Part shown: positions 17,017 through 25,074 of the stretch, piece after piece
How the letters are laid out: each line of letters begins with the position of its first letter
Numbering within the stretch: the first letter of the stretch is position 1
DNA from: Azorhizobium caulinodans ORS 571
GTDB lineage: Bacteria; Pseudomonadota; Alphaproteobacteria; Rhizobiales; Xanthobacteraceae
Assembly (NCBI RefSeq): GCF_000010525.1
Contig: NC_009937.1
Location: forward strand, 1,555,501 to 1,619,500
Direction: 5' to 3'
DNA length: 64,000 nt
Translations under genes and position numbers: made by a program
The notes under the pieces: model-generated
The model's database searches: none
What the model was told of the DNA's origin: nothing
The model's input: only the letters and a program-made list of their open reading frames with translations

Positions 17017-17850
17017 ATGACCGACGCCATTTTCCAGTCCAGTTCGCCCGAATTCATCGAGATCGACGGCCTCTCCCTGCGCCTCGTGCGCAGCGAAGGG
17101 CAGGGGCTACCGATCCTCATGACGGCGCCGTGGCCGCAGAGCATCTATGCCTTTCATGGGATCTGGGGGGCGTTGACGCGCCTTGGCCCCATCGTGGCGG
17201 TGGATCTGCCGGGCTTCGGCCGTTCCGAGCGCCGCCCCGACCTCATGGCTCCCCAGCCTATGGGCGATTTCGTGCTGAAGCTCGCGGCGGCCCTGGGCAT
17301 CGCACGCTGTCACGCCATCGGTCCCGATGTCGGCACGTCCGCGCTGCTGTTCGCCGCAGCCGCCCGGCCGGACCTGTTCGAGAGCGTGGTGGTCGGCAGC
17401 GGAGGCGCCAATATGGAGCGCCTCGGCAAGGGCCTGCGGGGCGTAATCGAAGCCCCGCCCGGTGCCTATGGCGAGCCGGAAGGCGGCGCGCAGGTGGTGG
17501 GCACCATCACGCGCATGACACGCACCACGCCGCCGGCCGAGGCCATGGAGGATTTCCGCCAGTCCTCGCTCGGTCGACGCTGGATCGAGGCGGCCGATTA
17601 TGTGCGCGCCTATCCCCGAGACCTGCCGCGCCTCGAGGGGCTGTTGCCCGCGATCCGCACGCCAGTCCTCGTCATTTCCGGCGCCCATGATCCCATCGTG
17701 CCGCCGGCCAATGGTGACTTCCTCGTGGAACGTCTGCCCCATGCGGCCCATACGGTTCTCGACACCGGGCACTTTGTCTGGGAGGACGATCCGGACGGCT
17801 ATGCGACAGCCGTCTCGGCCTGGATCCGAGGCGGCTACCGCAGCGCGTGA
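17017..17850 (+). CDS. Alpha/beta hydrolase with an aspartate nucleophile elbow
   Basis: A 277-aa hydrolase whose nucleophile elbow reads GPDVG (Asp104) instead of GxSxG, as in epoxide hydrolases and haloalkane or haloacetate dehalogenases. The other catalytic parts are present: SGAHDPIVPP (acid) and DTGHFVWED (His). The family core DLPGFGRSERRPD is clear. It follows the aldo/keto reductase on the same strand. Likely an epoxide hydrolase or dehalogenase-type enzyme; if it uses Asp it cannot be a simple serine esterase. Confidence 0.85.
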   Translation: MTDAIFQSSSPEFIEIDGLSLRLVRSEGQGLPILMTAPWPQSIYAFHGIWGALTRLGPIVAVDLPGFGRSERRPDLMAPQPMGDFVLKLAAALGIARCHAIGPDVGTSALLFAAAARPDLFESVVVGSGGANMERLGKGLRGVIEAPPGAYGEPEGGAQVVGTITRMTRTTPPAEAMEDFRQSSLGRRWIEAADYVRAYPRDLPRLEGLLPAIRTPVLVISGAHDPIVPPANGDFLVERLPHAAHTVLDTGHFVWEDDPDGYATAVSAWIRGGYRSA

Positions 17851-17871
17851 GGGCCGCTCAATCCTCCGGCG

Positions 17872-18864
17872 TCAGGCCGCCGGAGGCACGCTCGGCGCAA
17901 CGGCGGGCGGGGGCAGGAGCCTGCCGGCCAGCAGCAGCCAGATGGTCCGCAGGACCATGGTCGTGAGCGCCGCCGAGACCAGAGCGAAGACAGCCGGTGC
18001 GAGCGTGGCCACTGGGCCGACATCGCCACGTCCGACAAGCCGCACCATGGCCGTTGCGAGCGCGGTCAGGCCGAACGAGAAGCCCCACATGGAGGCGGTC
18101 ACACCGCCGGCAAAGATCCAGGGCAGGAGCCGCGCCAGCAGCAGGAGCTGGATCAGGCCGTAGCCGATCAGGCCATAGATGATGACGTCCGGCGGTCCGC
18201 TCGTCACGCTCAGATAGGCGGCGGCGCCCACCGTCGGGGGGGCCAGCTGGATGCCCAGCACGGGCCGCAAGGGCGCCGGCATTTCCGGCGACGTATAGAG
18301 GCGGTGGAGCAGGACGGATTCGATGGCGAACCAGCTCAGGACCCCCACGCCCAGAGCGAACCGCCCCCAGTCCGGAAAGCCAAAGGCCGCGCAGCCGATG
18401 GCGGTGACATAGGAGCCGGCGACGGTCGGCAGATAAAGGACCGGGGTGGTCGCAGCCGGGTCCCGCCCGCCTTGCCACAGAACACCGGTGCGCCAGAGCC
18501 CGAAGGCGAGCGTGAACGCCGCCCCGAGCAGGAACAGGGCCAGAGCGGGCGAGGCCGCATAGGGATGGGCGGCGATTGCCACAAGCATGGTCGCCACCCC
18601 GACAAGCCCGATGAAGCAGCAATTGACGGCATGCCGCGCCTCCGCCAGCGCCTCCGCGCGGGCGGACAGCCATTTGCCGGCGAACAGGACGATGAGCACG
18701 GCCCAGACCAGGCTGCCCGCGAACATCATTGCTTCGCCGACGGCCGAGGGCAGGCCCCAGATCTCATGCGCGGCCCGCCAGCAGTTTCCCCACCCGATGA
18801 GGCCGAGGACAATGCCGAAGAAGGAGGCCGGAATGCGGGGCAGCCCGCCGGTGTGATCGTCCAT
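17872..18864 (-). CDS. TehA/SLAC1-family dicarboxylate or tellurite-resistance transporter
   Basis: A 330-aa inner-membrane protein with about 10 hydrophobic helices. The N-terminal PASFFGIVLGLIGWGNCWRA and the MWGFSFGLTALATAMVRL segment are typical of TehA-like SLAC1 anion channels or transporters. It is convergent with the hydrolase at 17017. An overlapping open frame (17858-18673) is a shadow. Substrate unknown; tellurite resistance is only a family name. Confidence 0.88.
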   Translation of the reverse strand: MDDHTGGLPRIPASFFGIVLGLIGWGNCWRAAHEIWGLPSAVGEAMMFAGSLVWAVLIVLFAGKWLSARAEALAEARHAVNCCFIGLVGVATMLVAIAAHPYAASPALALFLLGAAFTLAFGLWRTGVLWQGGRDPAATTPVLYLPTVAGSYVTAIGCAAFGFPDWGRFALGVGVLSWFAIESVLLHRLYTSPEMPAPLRPVLGIQLAPPTVGAAAYLSVTSGPPDVIIYGLIGYGLIQLLLLARLLPWIFAGGVTASMWGFSFGLTALATAMVRLVGRGDVGPVATLAPAVFALVSAALTTMVLRTIWLLLAGRLLPPPAVAPSVPPAA

Positions 18865-18902
18865 CGCAGGGGGGTCTCGGATCGATGGGGAGGAAAGGCG
18901 GT

Positions 18903-18925
18903 GGGGGCTCGCGGCGCGAGCCCCC
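18903..18925 (-). terminator. Terminator of the iorAB-cytochrome operon
   Basis: GGGGGCTCGC, loop GGC, GCGAGCCCCC: a perfect 10-bp GC stem directly after the cytochrome stop codon. The top strand has TTTT after the stem, so it may act in both directions. Confidence 0.72.
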
Positions 18926-18929
18926 GTTT

Positions 18930-20264
18930 TCAGTTCGCGGCCCGCAGCCGGGCAATGTCGGCGGCGCTCAGGGTGGAGGCCTTGGCGCCGAAGCGGGCGG
19001 TCACATAGTTGGTCACGGCGGCGATCTCGTCGTCGGAATAGACCTTTCCGAAGCCGGGCATATAGGGCCGGTGCGCCGTTGCAGGCCCGGAACCGTTTAT
19101 CACCATCAGGGCCACGTTGGCACCACTGGGATCATTGACCGCCCGCACGCCGGTGAGCTGCGCTTCCTCACGGGCTGCGCCGGCACCCGTCCAGGCATGG
19201 CAGCTCGCGCAATTGCCCTCGAACACCCGCTGGCCGACCGGATTGTTCGCGGTGGTGAGCCGCGGCTGGGCCGGAGCCGGTCCGGCGGGCGCCGGCAGGC
19301 CACCCTTCACCGGCGGCACGCTGCGCAGATAGGTCACGACGGCGCCGATGTCCGACTTGGTGAGGCGGGACAGGCTGAGCTCGACCGCCTCGCCCATCGG
19401 GCCGGAGGCGACGCCGCGGCCGCGCGCATGGCCGGTGGAGAGATAGGCCGCCAGCTCGTCCGCCGACCAGTCGCCCACGCCACTGACCTTGTCGCTGGAG
19501 ATGTTGTAGGCATTCCAGCCCTCGGCCACAGCGCCACCGAATTTCTGCCGCTGGTCCAGCGCCTGCATGAGATTGCGGGGGGTATGGCATTCCGCGCAAT
19601 GACCGGCCGCCTCGACCAGATAGGCGCCGCGGTTCCAGTCCGGCGACTGCTGGGGCACGGGACGGAAGCGCTCATTCGGATTGAACATCGCCGCCCAGAT
19701 CCCCATCAGCCAGCGCTGGTTATAGGGGAATCCGAAGGTGTTGGGCTTGTTGGCCTGTTTCACCGGAGCGAGCGAGAAGAGGTGAGCCTTGATCGCCAGC
19801 ACATCGGCATCGGTCAGCAGGGTGTAGGAGGGATAGGGGAAAGCCGGATAGTAGCGCGAGCCGTCCGGCGCCACGCCCCGATGCACGGCGTTCAGGAACT
19901 GAGCGTCCGTCCACTTGCCGATGCCGGTTTCCGGATCGGGGGTCAGGTTGGGGGAATAGATGGTGCCAAACGGCAGGACGAAGGCCCGCCCACCAGCGAA
20001 CGGCTTGCCGCCCGGCGCGGTATGGCACGCCTGACAGTCCGCCATGCTGGTGATGTAGGCGCCGCGCGTTGCCGGATCGGCGCTGGCGAGTTCCGCCGGC
20101 ACGCCGGTGGGGGACGCGGCCTTGTAATCGGCCAGCGAGACGGGCGTCCCGCCGGCAAAGCTGTAGGGGCCGGGCTGGAACACCATCCAGCCGATGACGC
20201 CCAGCGCGGCGGCACCGATGACGATGACGAGCGCTGCGAGGGAGAGGAGCGTCTTTCGCGTCAT
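18930..20264 (-). CDS. Tri-heme membrane-anchored cytochrome c, dehydrogenase subunit
   Basis: A 444-aa exported cytochrome. Residues 7-28 form an uncleaved or signal hydrophobic helix. Three covalent heme sites are visible at CQACH (77-81), CAECH (223-227) and CASCH (352-356), the layout of alcohol/aldehyde dehydrogenase cytochrome subunits. It should pass electrons from the periplasmic molybdoenzyme to quinone or a terminal oxidase. It starts 3 nt after the stop of the large subunit, so it is translated from the same mRNA. Confidence 0.93.
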   Translation of the reverse strand: MTRKTLLSLAALVIVIGAAALGVIGWMVFQPGPYSFAGGTPVSLADYKAASPTGVPAELASADPATRGAYITSMADCQACHTAPGGKPFAGGRAFVLPFGTIYSPNLTPDPETGIGKWTDAQFLNAVHRGVAPDGSRYYPAFPYPSYTLLTDADVLAIKAHLFSLAPVKQANKPNTFGFPYNQRWLMGIWAAMFNPNERFRPVPQQSPDWNRGAYLVEAAGHCAECHTPRNLMQALDQRQKFGGAVAEGWNAYNISSDKVSGVGDWSADELAAYLSTGHARGRGVASGPMGEAVELSLSRLTKSDIGAVVTYLRSVPPVKGGLPAPAGPAPAQPRLTTANNPVGQRVFEGNCASCHAWTGAGAAREEAQLTGVRAVNDPSGANVALMVINGSGPATAHRPYMPGFGKVYSDDEIAAVTNYVTARFGAKASTLSAADIARLRAAN

Positions 20265-20267
20265 GGA

Positions 20268-22454
20268 TCACACCGACTTGGCGAGAAGCGAGGCGTCCAG
20301 CGGCATGCGCGTGAGCTGGACACCGGTTGCGGCATAGACGGCATTCGCCACCGCTGGCTGCACGATCACCGTGCCCGGCTCGCCGATGCCGCCGGACGCC
20401 TCCTGGCTGGACAGCAGCTCGACCTCGATGGTGGGCATCTCGTTGATCCTCAGCAGGCGATAGTCGTTGAAATTGCTCTGCTCGACCTCACCGCCGGCAA
20501 AGGTGATGCGGTTGTGCAGCACGGCCGCGATCCCGAAGACGACGCCCCCCTGGATCTGGGCGATGACCGTGTCGGGATTGATCACGCGGCCCACGTCTGC
20601 GGCGACGACCACCTTCGTCACCCGCACATCGCCGTGATCGGTCACGGTCACTTCGGCCACGCAGGCCAGCAGGCTGCCGAACGCGTGCATGAGCGAGAGA
20701 CCGCGCCCGGTGCGCGACCCGAACGGCGAGCCGGCAACGGGCTTGTCCCACCCGGCCTTGGCGACGGCGGCATTCAGCACGGCGAGCCCGCGCGGGTTCT
20801 TCTCCAGCATCCCCCGGCGCAGCGTCAGCGGGTCGGTGTTGCTCTGGCGCGCGATGCGGTCGAGGAAGCTCTCCACCGAGAAGACCGTGCTGTTGGGGCC
20901 GACGCCCCGCCAGAAGGAGAAGGGCACGACATTCTCGTGGCGGATGTATTCCACCAGCATGTCGCCGAGCGCATAGGGCGGCTCGGCCGCGCCGTCGATG
21001 GCGTCGCTGTCGATGCCGTCCTTGAAGGCGGGCGGCAGCCAGCGAGCGAGGATCGAAGGGCCGGTGACGCGATGCTGCCAGGCGGTGATGCGCCCGTTCT
21101 CCACCCGCGCCTTCAGCCGGTTGTGATAGAGCGGCCGGAACATGTCCTGCCGGATGTCCTGCTCGCGCGACCAGATCACCTTCACCGGCCCGTCCACCTT
21201 CTGGGCGATGCGCGTGGCGGTGACGATGGGGGCGGCTTCCAGCCGGCCGCCGAAGCCGCCGCCGATCAGGTGATTGTGGACGGTGACCTTCTCGGGCGGG
21301 ATGCCGAGCACCTGCGCGGCACCGGCCTGCGCGAAGCCTGGCACCTGCGTGCCGACCCAGATCTCGCAGCCCCCATCATGCACATGGACGGTGCAGTTCT
21401 GCGTCTCCATGGAGGTGTGCGCCAGGAAGGGCAGTTCGTAGGTCGCTTCGACCACCGTGCCGCTCTTGAGCTTGCCGGCCGCATCGCCCTCCTTGCGGAC
21501 GGTGACGCCCGGACCTTCCGACGCCTTCTCGGTGTCGGCCCAGAGCTGCGCTTGATTGAGCGTGGCATTCGGGCCGGCGGCCCAGGCGATGTCGAGCGCG
21601 CGCAGGCCCTGCTCGGCCGCCCACGTATTGTCGCCCACCACGGCGACCATATCGTCCAGCACCACGACCTGACGGACGCCGGCGACCTTCAGGGCGGGAC
21701 CCTGGTCCACATGCTCGACCTTGCCGCCGAGCACTGGGGAGGCCATCAGCGCCGCGAACTTCATGCCGGGCCGCATCACGTCGATGCCATAGACCGTCTT
21801 GCCCGTGACCTTGTCCGGCGTGTCGATGCGCTTGGCGCGCGTGCCGATGAGGCGGAACTGGTCCGGGGACTTCAGCGACACATTGGCGGGCGGCGGCAGT
21901 GCGGCGGCGCGATCGGCAACCTCGCCGTAGCGCACCGTGCGCCCGCTCGGGCGATGCGTGATCACCCCTTGCTCGGTCGTCAGCTCCGACGCGGGGACGT
22001 TCCAGGCTTCGGCGGCGGCTGCCACGAGCATGGCGCGCGCCGTGGCGCCCGCCTTCCGCAGTGGCTCGGTCCAGGCCATGGTGGTGGTGGAGCCGCCGGT
22101 GGCCTGCACATAGAAGATGGGGTGCCCATAGTGCTCCCGATCCGGTGGGGCGGCGATCGCCTGCACCTGATCGAGGCCGATTTCCAGTTCCTCGGCCATG
22201 CACATGGCCTGCGAGGTATAGACGCCCTGGCCCATCTCCACGGCGGGCATGATGAGCGAGACCGGACCCTGCGCCGGCACATGCACGAAGGCGTTCACGG
22301 CCGCGCCGGAGGCCTGGGGCTCGTCTGCGCGTGCACGCCGTGCCGGCAGTTCGATGCCGATCACAAGGCCGCCCAGGACGGCCGCGGCGCCGCGCAGAAG
22401 CGAGCGGCGCGAGAGGGTGGGGCTGTCGGGCTGCATCTCAGGACTGCGCGGCAT
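20268..22454 (-). CDS. iorB: Molybdopterin aldehyde/isoquinoline dehydrogenase large subunit (IorB-type)
   Basis: About 728 aa; xanthine-oxidase family, lacking an FAD subunit gene nearby. The N-terminus [20 protein letters not shown] is a twin-arginine signal, so the complex is periplasmic. Family blocks include [13 protein letters not shown] and, at the C-terminus, [20 protein letters not shown] with the Glu base. In-frame starts exist at 22481, 22454 and 22436; I chose 22454 for its GAAGGGATC site, which overlaps iorA by 17 nt. It is cotranscribed with the 2Fe-2S subunit and the tri-heme cytochrome. Substrate is an aldehyde or N-heterocycle. Confidence 0.9.
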   Translation of the reverse strand: MPRSPEMQPDSPTLSRRSLLRGAAAVLGGLVIGIELPARRARADEPQASGAAVNAFVHVPAQGPVSLIMPAVEMGQGVYTSQAMCMAEELEIGLDQVQAIAAPPDREHYGHPIFYVQATGGSTTTMAWTEPLRKAGATARAMLVAAAAEAWNVPASELTTEQGVITHRPSGRTVRYGEVADRAAALPPPANVSLKSPDQFRLIGTRAKRIDTPDKVTGKTVYGIDVMRPGMKFAALMASPVLGGKVEHVDQGPALKVAGVRQVVVLDDMVAVVGDNTWAAEQGLRALDIAWAAGPNATLNQAQLWADTEKASEGPGVTVRKEGDAAGKLKSGTVVEATYELPFLAHTSMETQNCTVHVHDGGCEIWVGTQVPGFAQAGAAQVLGIPPEKVTVHNHLIGGGFGGRLEAAPIVTATRIAQKVDGPVKVIWSREQDIRQDMFRPLYHNRLKARVENGRITAWQHRVTGPSILARWLPPAFKDGIDSDAIDGAAEPPYALGDMLVEYIRHENVVPFSFWRGVGPNSTVFSVESFLDRIARQSNTDPLTLRRGMLEKNPRGLAVLNAAVAKAGWDKPVAGSPFGSRTGRGLSLMHAFGSLLACVAEVTVTDHGDVRVTKVVVAADVGRVINPDTVIAQIQGGVVFGIAAVLHNRITFAGGEVEQSNFNDYRLLRINEMPTIEVELLSSQEASGGIGEPGTVIVQPAVANAVYAATGVQLTRMPLDASLLAKSV

Positions 22455-22890
22455 GCTTGATCCCTTCGCGAATGCGGACATAGGTCCCGCAGCGGCACAG
22501 ATTCCCGGCCATGGCGGCGTCGATGGCCGCGTCGTCCGGCTTCGGATTGGCGGCCAGCAGAGCGGTCGCCGACATGATCTGGCCGGGCTGGCAATAGCCG
22601 CACTGGACCACCTCGAGATCGAGCCAGGCCTTCTGGATCTTGGCGCCCGCAGGCGTGTCGCCGACGGCTTCGATGGTGGTCACGGCGCGCGTGCCGACCG
22701 TGCCGACCGGCATCTGGCAGGAGCGCACCGCGACCCCGTCCACATGCACGGTGCAGGCGCCGCATTGCGCGACGCCGCAGCCGAACTTGGTGCCGGTCAG
22801 CCCCAGTTCGTCCCGCAGCACCCACAGCAGCGGCGTGTCTGGGTCTGATGCGATCTGGTAGGTCTTGCCGTTGATGGAGATGGCGCTCAT
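22438..22890 (-). CDS. iorA: 2Fe-2S subunit of the molybdenum dehydrogenase (IorA-type)
   Basis: A 150-aa protein with two [2Fe-2S] clusters: plant-type [15 protein letters not shown] (about residues 38-52) and the alpha-helical cluster CGYCQPGQ with CRCGTYVRI. It has no Tat signal, so it is probably exported hitch-hiking with the large subunit. First gene of the iorA-iorB-cytochrome operon. Confidence 0.93.
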   Translation of the reverse strand: MSAISINGKTYQIASDPDTPLLWVLRDELGLTGTKFGCGVAQCGACTVHVDGVAVRSCQMPVGTVGTRAVTTIEAVGDTPAGAKIQKAWLDLEVVQCGYCQPGQIMSATALLAANPKPDDAAIDAAMAGNLCRCGTYVRIREGIKHAAQS

Positions 22891-23304
22891 GTGCAGGGCC
22901 CCGGGGCGGAAATTGAACCCGCAACCTAGGCGGGCCCGGGAGGAGCGGGCAGGACAAATAGAAGGCGATTTCAGACGGGCGCGGGGCGTCGCCGGCCGCC
23001 ATCCATGCTTTTCGGAAAGCGATCGAATTCCCTGATTGGCTCAGAGAAATCTGATTGTTTCCAATGTCTTGAGGCGGAGGCTCATTCCTTGAATCCGAGC
23101 GACACGCGGAGGTCCGTGTATCTCTGATGGTATCTGGTTGCGTCGAGCCGTGCGCACATGCGGGCGTGCCAACCCGCAAGCGAACTACAACGCCTGCGGT
23201 GGATCACGGCGCGCCTCGCAGGAACTGCCCCGTTCCCAAACGGATCGTGCCCGGCTAAATTGCCGGACGACAAAGTTCGACCTTCGCCACAACGAGAAGT
23301 CATC
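22891..23304. other. Intergenic promoter region of the ior operon
   Basis: No convincing gene. The heptamer CTGATTG occurs at 23032-23038 and again at 23051-23057, two helical turns apart, in the AT-richer part. This could be an activator site for the ior operon. Open frames here have no family resemblance. Confidence 0.4.
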
Positions 23305-23493
23305 ATGGCCCGACCGTCGGAACTCAGCGTCATCCTGATCGACGACTCGCAGCGCGCCGAATTCGTCGGCTACACGCGCATGGGTTTCTACCTCGTGGAC
23401 CATGCCAACATCGTCCATGCGGGTCCCTTCCGCACGCGCGCCGCGGCCGACCAGCACCTCGACGACCTCTGGCACCTGCCGCGCACGGGCTGA
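23305..23493 (+). CDS. Small hypothetical protein, 62 aa
   Basis: Begins MARPSELSVILIDDSQRAEF and ends LDDLWHLPRTG; no family recognised. It has a compact alternating hydrophobic pattern (GYTRMGFYLVDHANIVHAG) without signal or membrane helix, and AGAAG ahead of ATG 23305. The frame is open for another 49 codons upstream, but codon content there is poor. It sits 66 nt before selO on the same strand. Confidence 0.55.
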   Translation: MARPSELSVILIDDSQRAEFVGYTRMGFYLVDHANIVHAGPFRTRAAADQHLDDLWHLPRTG

Positions 23494-23559
23494 TCCGGGT
23501 TGTCCTGAAGGGCCGGGATGCCCATCTTGCGGACAATCCCATTCGCCCGGCAGGTCCCC

Positions 23560-25026
23560 ATGACCATTGCGTTCGAGAACACGTTCCGCTCGCTTCCCGA
23601 CACCCTCTTCGCGCCGGTCGTGCCGAGCGCGGTACGGCAGCCCGAGCTTATCCGCCTCAATGACGAATTGGCCGGCGAGCTGAAGCTCGATGCCGGCTGG
23701 CTGCGCAGTCCCGAGGGGCTGGCGGCGCTCTCCGGAAATGCCGTTCCCTCCGCGTCCGATCCCATCGCGCTGGCCTATGCCGGACATCAGTTCGGCCATT
23801 TCGTTCCGCAGCTTGGAGACGGGCGGGCCATCCTTCTCGGCGAGGTGGTGGACCGCAATGGCGTGCGGCGGGACATCCAGCTGAAGGGCGCGGGCCGCAC
23901 TCCCTATTCGCGGCGGGGGGACGGGCGCGCGGCTCTCGGGCCGGTCCTGCGGGAATATATCGTCAGCGAAGCGATGGCGGCCCTTGGCGTGCCGACGACG
24001 CGGGCCCTGGCGGCGGTCGCGACGGGCGAGCGCGTGCAGCGGGAGATCGGCCTTCCGGGCGCCGTCCTCACCCGCGTCGCGGCGAGCCATATCCGTGTCG
24101 GGACCTTCCAATTCGTCGCCGCCAGGCGCGACGAAACCGCGCTGCGCAGCCTCGCGGACTATGTGATCGGGCGGCACTATCCCGAGGCGGCGGAGGCGGA
24201 CAATCCGTATCTGGCGCTGCTGAACCTCGTTATCCGCGCGCAGGCGCGCCTCGTCGCCCATTGGGTTTCGCTCGGCTTCATCCATGGAGTGATGAATACG
24301 GACAACATGGCCGTCTCGGGCGAGACCATCGACTATGGCCCGTGCGCCTTCCTCGATGCCTATGATCCGAACAAGGTGTTCAGCTCCATCGACGAGTTCG
24401 GCCGCTATGCGTTCGGCAACCAGTCGCGCGTCGCCATGTGGAATCTCGCCCGACTGGCGGAGGCTCTGCTGCCCCTCATCGATACCAGTCCCGATCGGGC
24501 GGTGGCACAGGCCGAAGAGGCGCTGATGACGTTCATGCCCCACTTCGATGCGGCCCGCCTGTTCCACATGCGGGCGAAGCTGGGTCTTTCGACGGAGACC
24601 CCTGAAGATGCGGGCCTGATCGAGGATCTGCTTTCGGCCATGCACGAAATGCAGGCCGATTTCACCCTCACGTTCCGGGCGCTCTCAAGCCTGCCGGTGG
24701 ACGGTGCGCCAGTTGCGCTCATCGGGGCGTTTGCGGAGGGGCCCCTGCGCGACTGGAGCGCGCGTTATGCCGCCCGCGTGACGCTTGACCCGCGTCCGGC
24801 GGAGGTGCGGCGGCAGGCGATGGAAGCGGCCAATCCGCGCTTCATTCCGCGCAACCACCGCATCGAAGAGGTCATCCGCGCCGCCGTCAGCGACGGCGAC
24901 TATGTGCCGTTCCATGACATGGTCGCCGTCCTTGCCGCGCCCTATGCGGAGCAGCCGGACAAGGCGGCGTATGCGGAACCGCCCGCGCCGGGCGAAGAGG
25001 TGCTGCGGACCTTCTGCGGCACGTGA
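23560..25026 (+). CDS. selO: Protein adenylyltransferase SelO (YdiU)
   Basis: A 488-aa pseudokinase-fold enzyme that transfers AMP from ATP to hydroxyl side chains of proteins, linked to oxidative stress. Signature blocks: AYAGHQFGHFVPQLGDGRA, QLKGAGRTPYSRRGDGRAAL, HGVMNTDNMAVSG and DYGPCAFLD. The C-terminus keeps one cysteine three residues from the end (RTFCGT), the position used for a redox Cys or Sec in relatives. ATG 23560 (MTIAFENTFR) is chosen over an upstream in-frame ATG at 23518 because family proteins begin here. Convergent with the giant adhesin. Confidence 0.94.
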   Translation: MTIAFENTFRSLPDTLFAPVVPSAVRQPELIRLNDELAGELKLDAGWLRSPEGLAALSGNAVPSASDPIALAYAGHQFGHFVPQLGDGRAILLGEVVDRNGVRRDIQLKGAGRTPYSRRGDGRAALGPVLREYIVSEAMAALGVPTTRALAAVATGERVQREIGLPGAVLTRVAASHIRVGTFQFVAARRDETALRSLADYVIGRHYPEAAEADNPYLALLNLVIRAQARLVAHWVSLGFIHGVMNTDNMAVSGETIDYGPCAFLDAYDPNKVFSSIDEFGRYAFGNQSRVAMWNLARLAEALLPLIDTSPDRAVAQAEEALMTFMPHFDAARLFHMRAKLGLSTETPEDAGLIEDLLSAMHEMQADFTLTFRALSSLPVDGAPVALIGAFAEGPLRDWSARYAARVTLDPRPAEVRRQAMEAANPRFIPRNHRIEEVIRAAVSDGDYVPFHDMVAVLAAPYAEQPDKAAYAEPPAPGEEVLRTFCGT

Positions 25027-25032
25027 GGGGCC

Positions 25033-25049
25033 GCCGCCCCCTGGGCGGC
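25033..25049. terminator. Hairpin between convergent selO and adhesin genes
   Basis: GCCGCCC, loop CCT, GGGCGGC: a 7-bp perfect stem followed by TTCCCT on the top strand, 6 nt after the selO stop. Confidence 0.5.
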
Positions 25050-25074
25050 TTCCCTCAACAGGCGTCTGTCGCGT

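Noticed and set aside
17858-18673. Alternative minus-strand frame overlapping the TehA-like gene
   Set aside because: Arg/Gly/His-rich without membrane pattern; the other frame has ten hydrophobic helices.
18885-22460. 1,191-codon open frame on the plus strand opposite the cytochrome and iorB genes
   Set aside because: Antisense shadow; no domain, and the opposite strand encodes complete heme and molybdopterin motifs.
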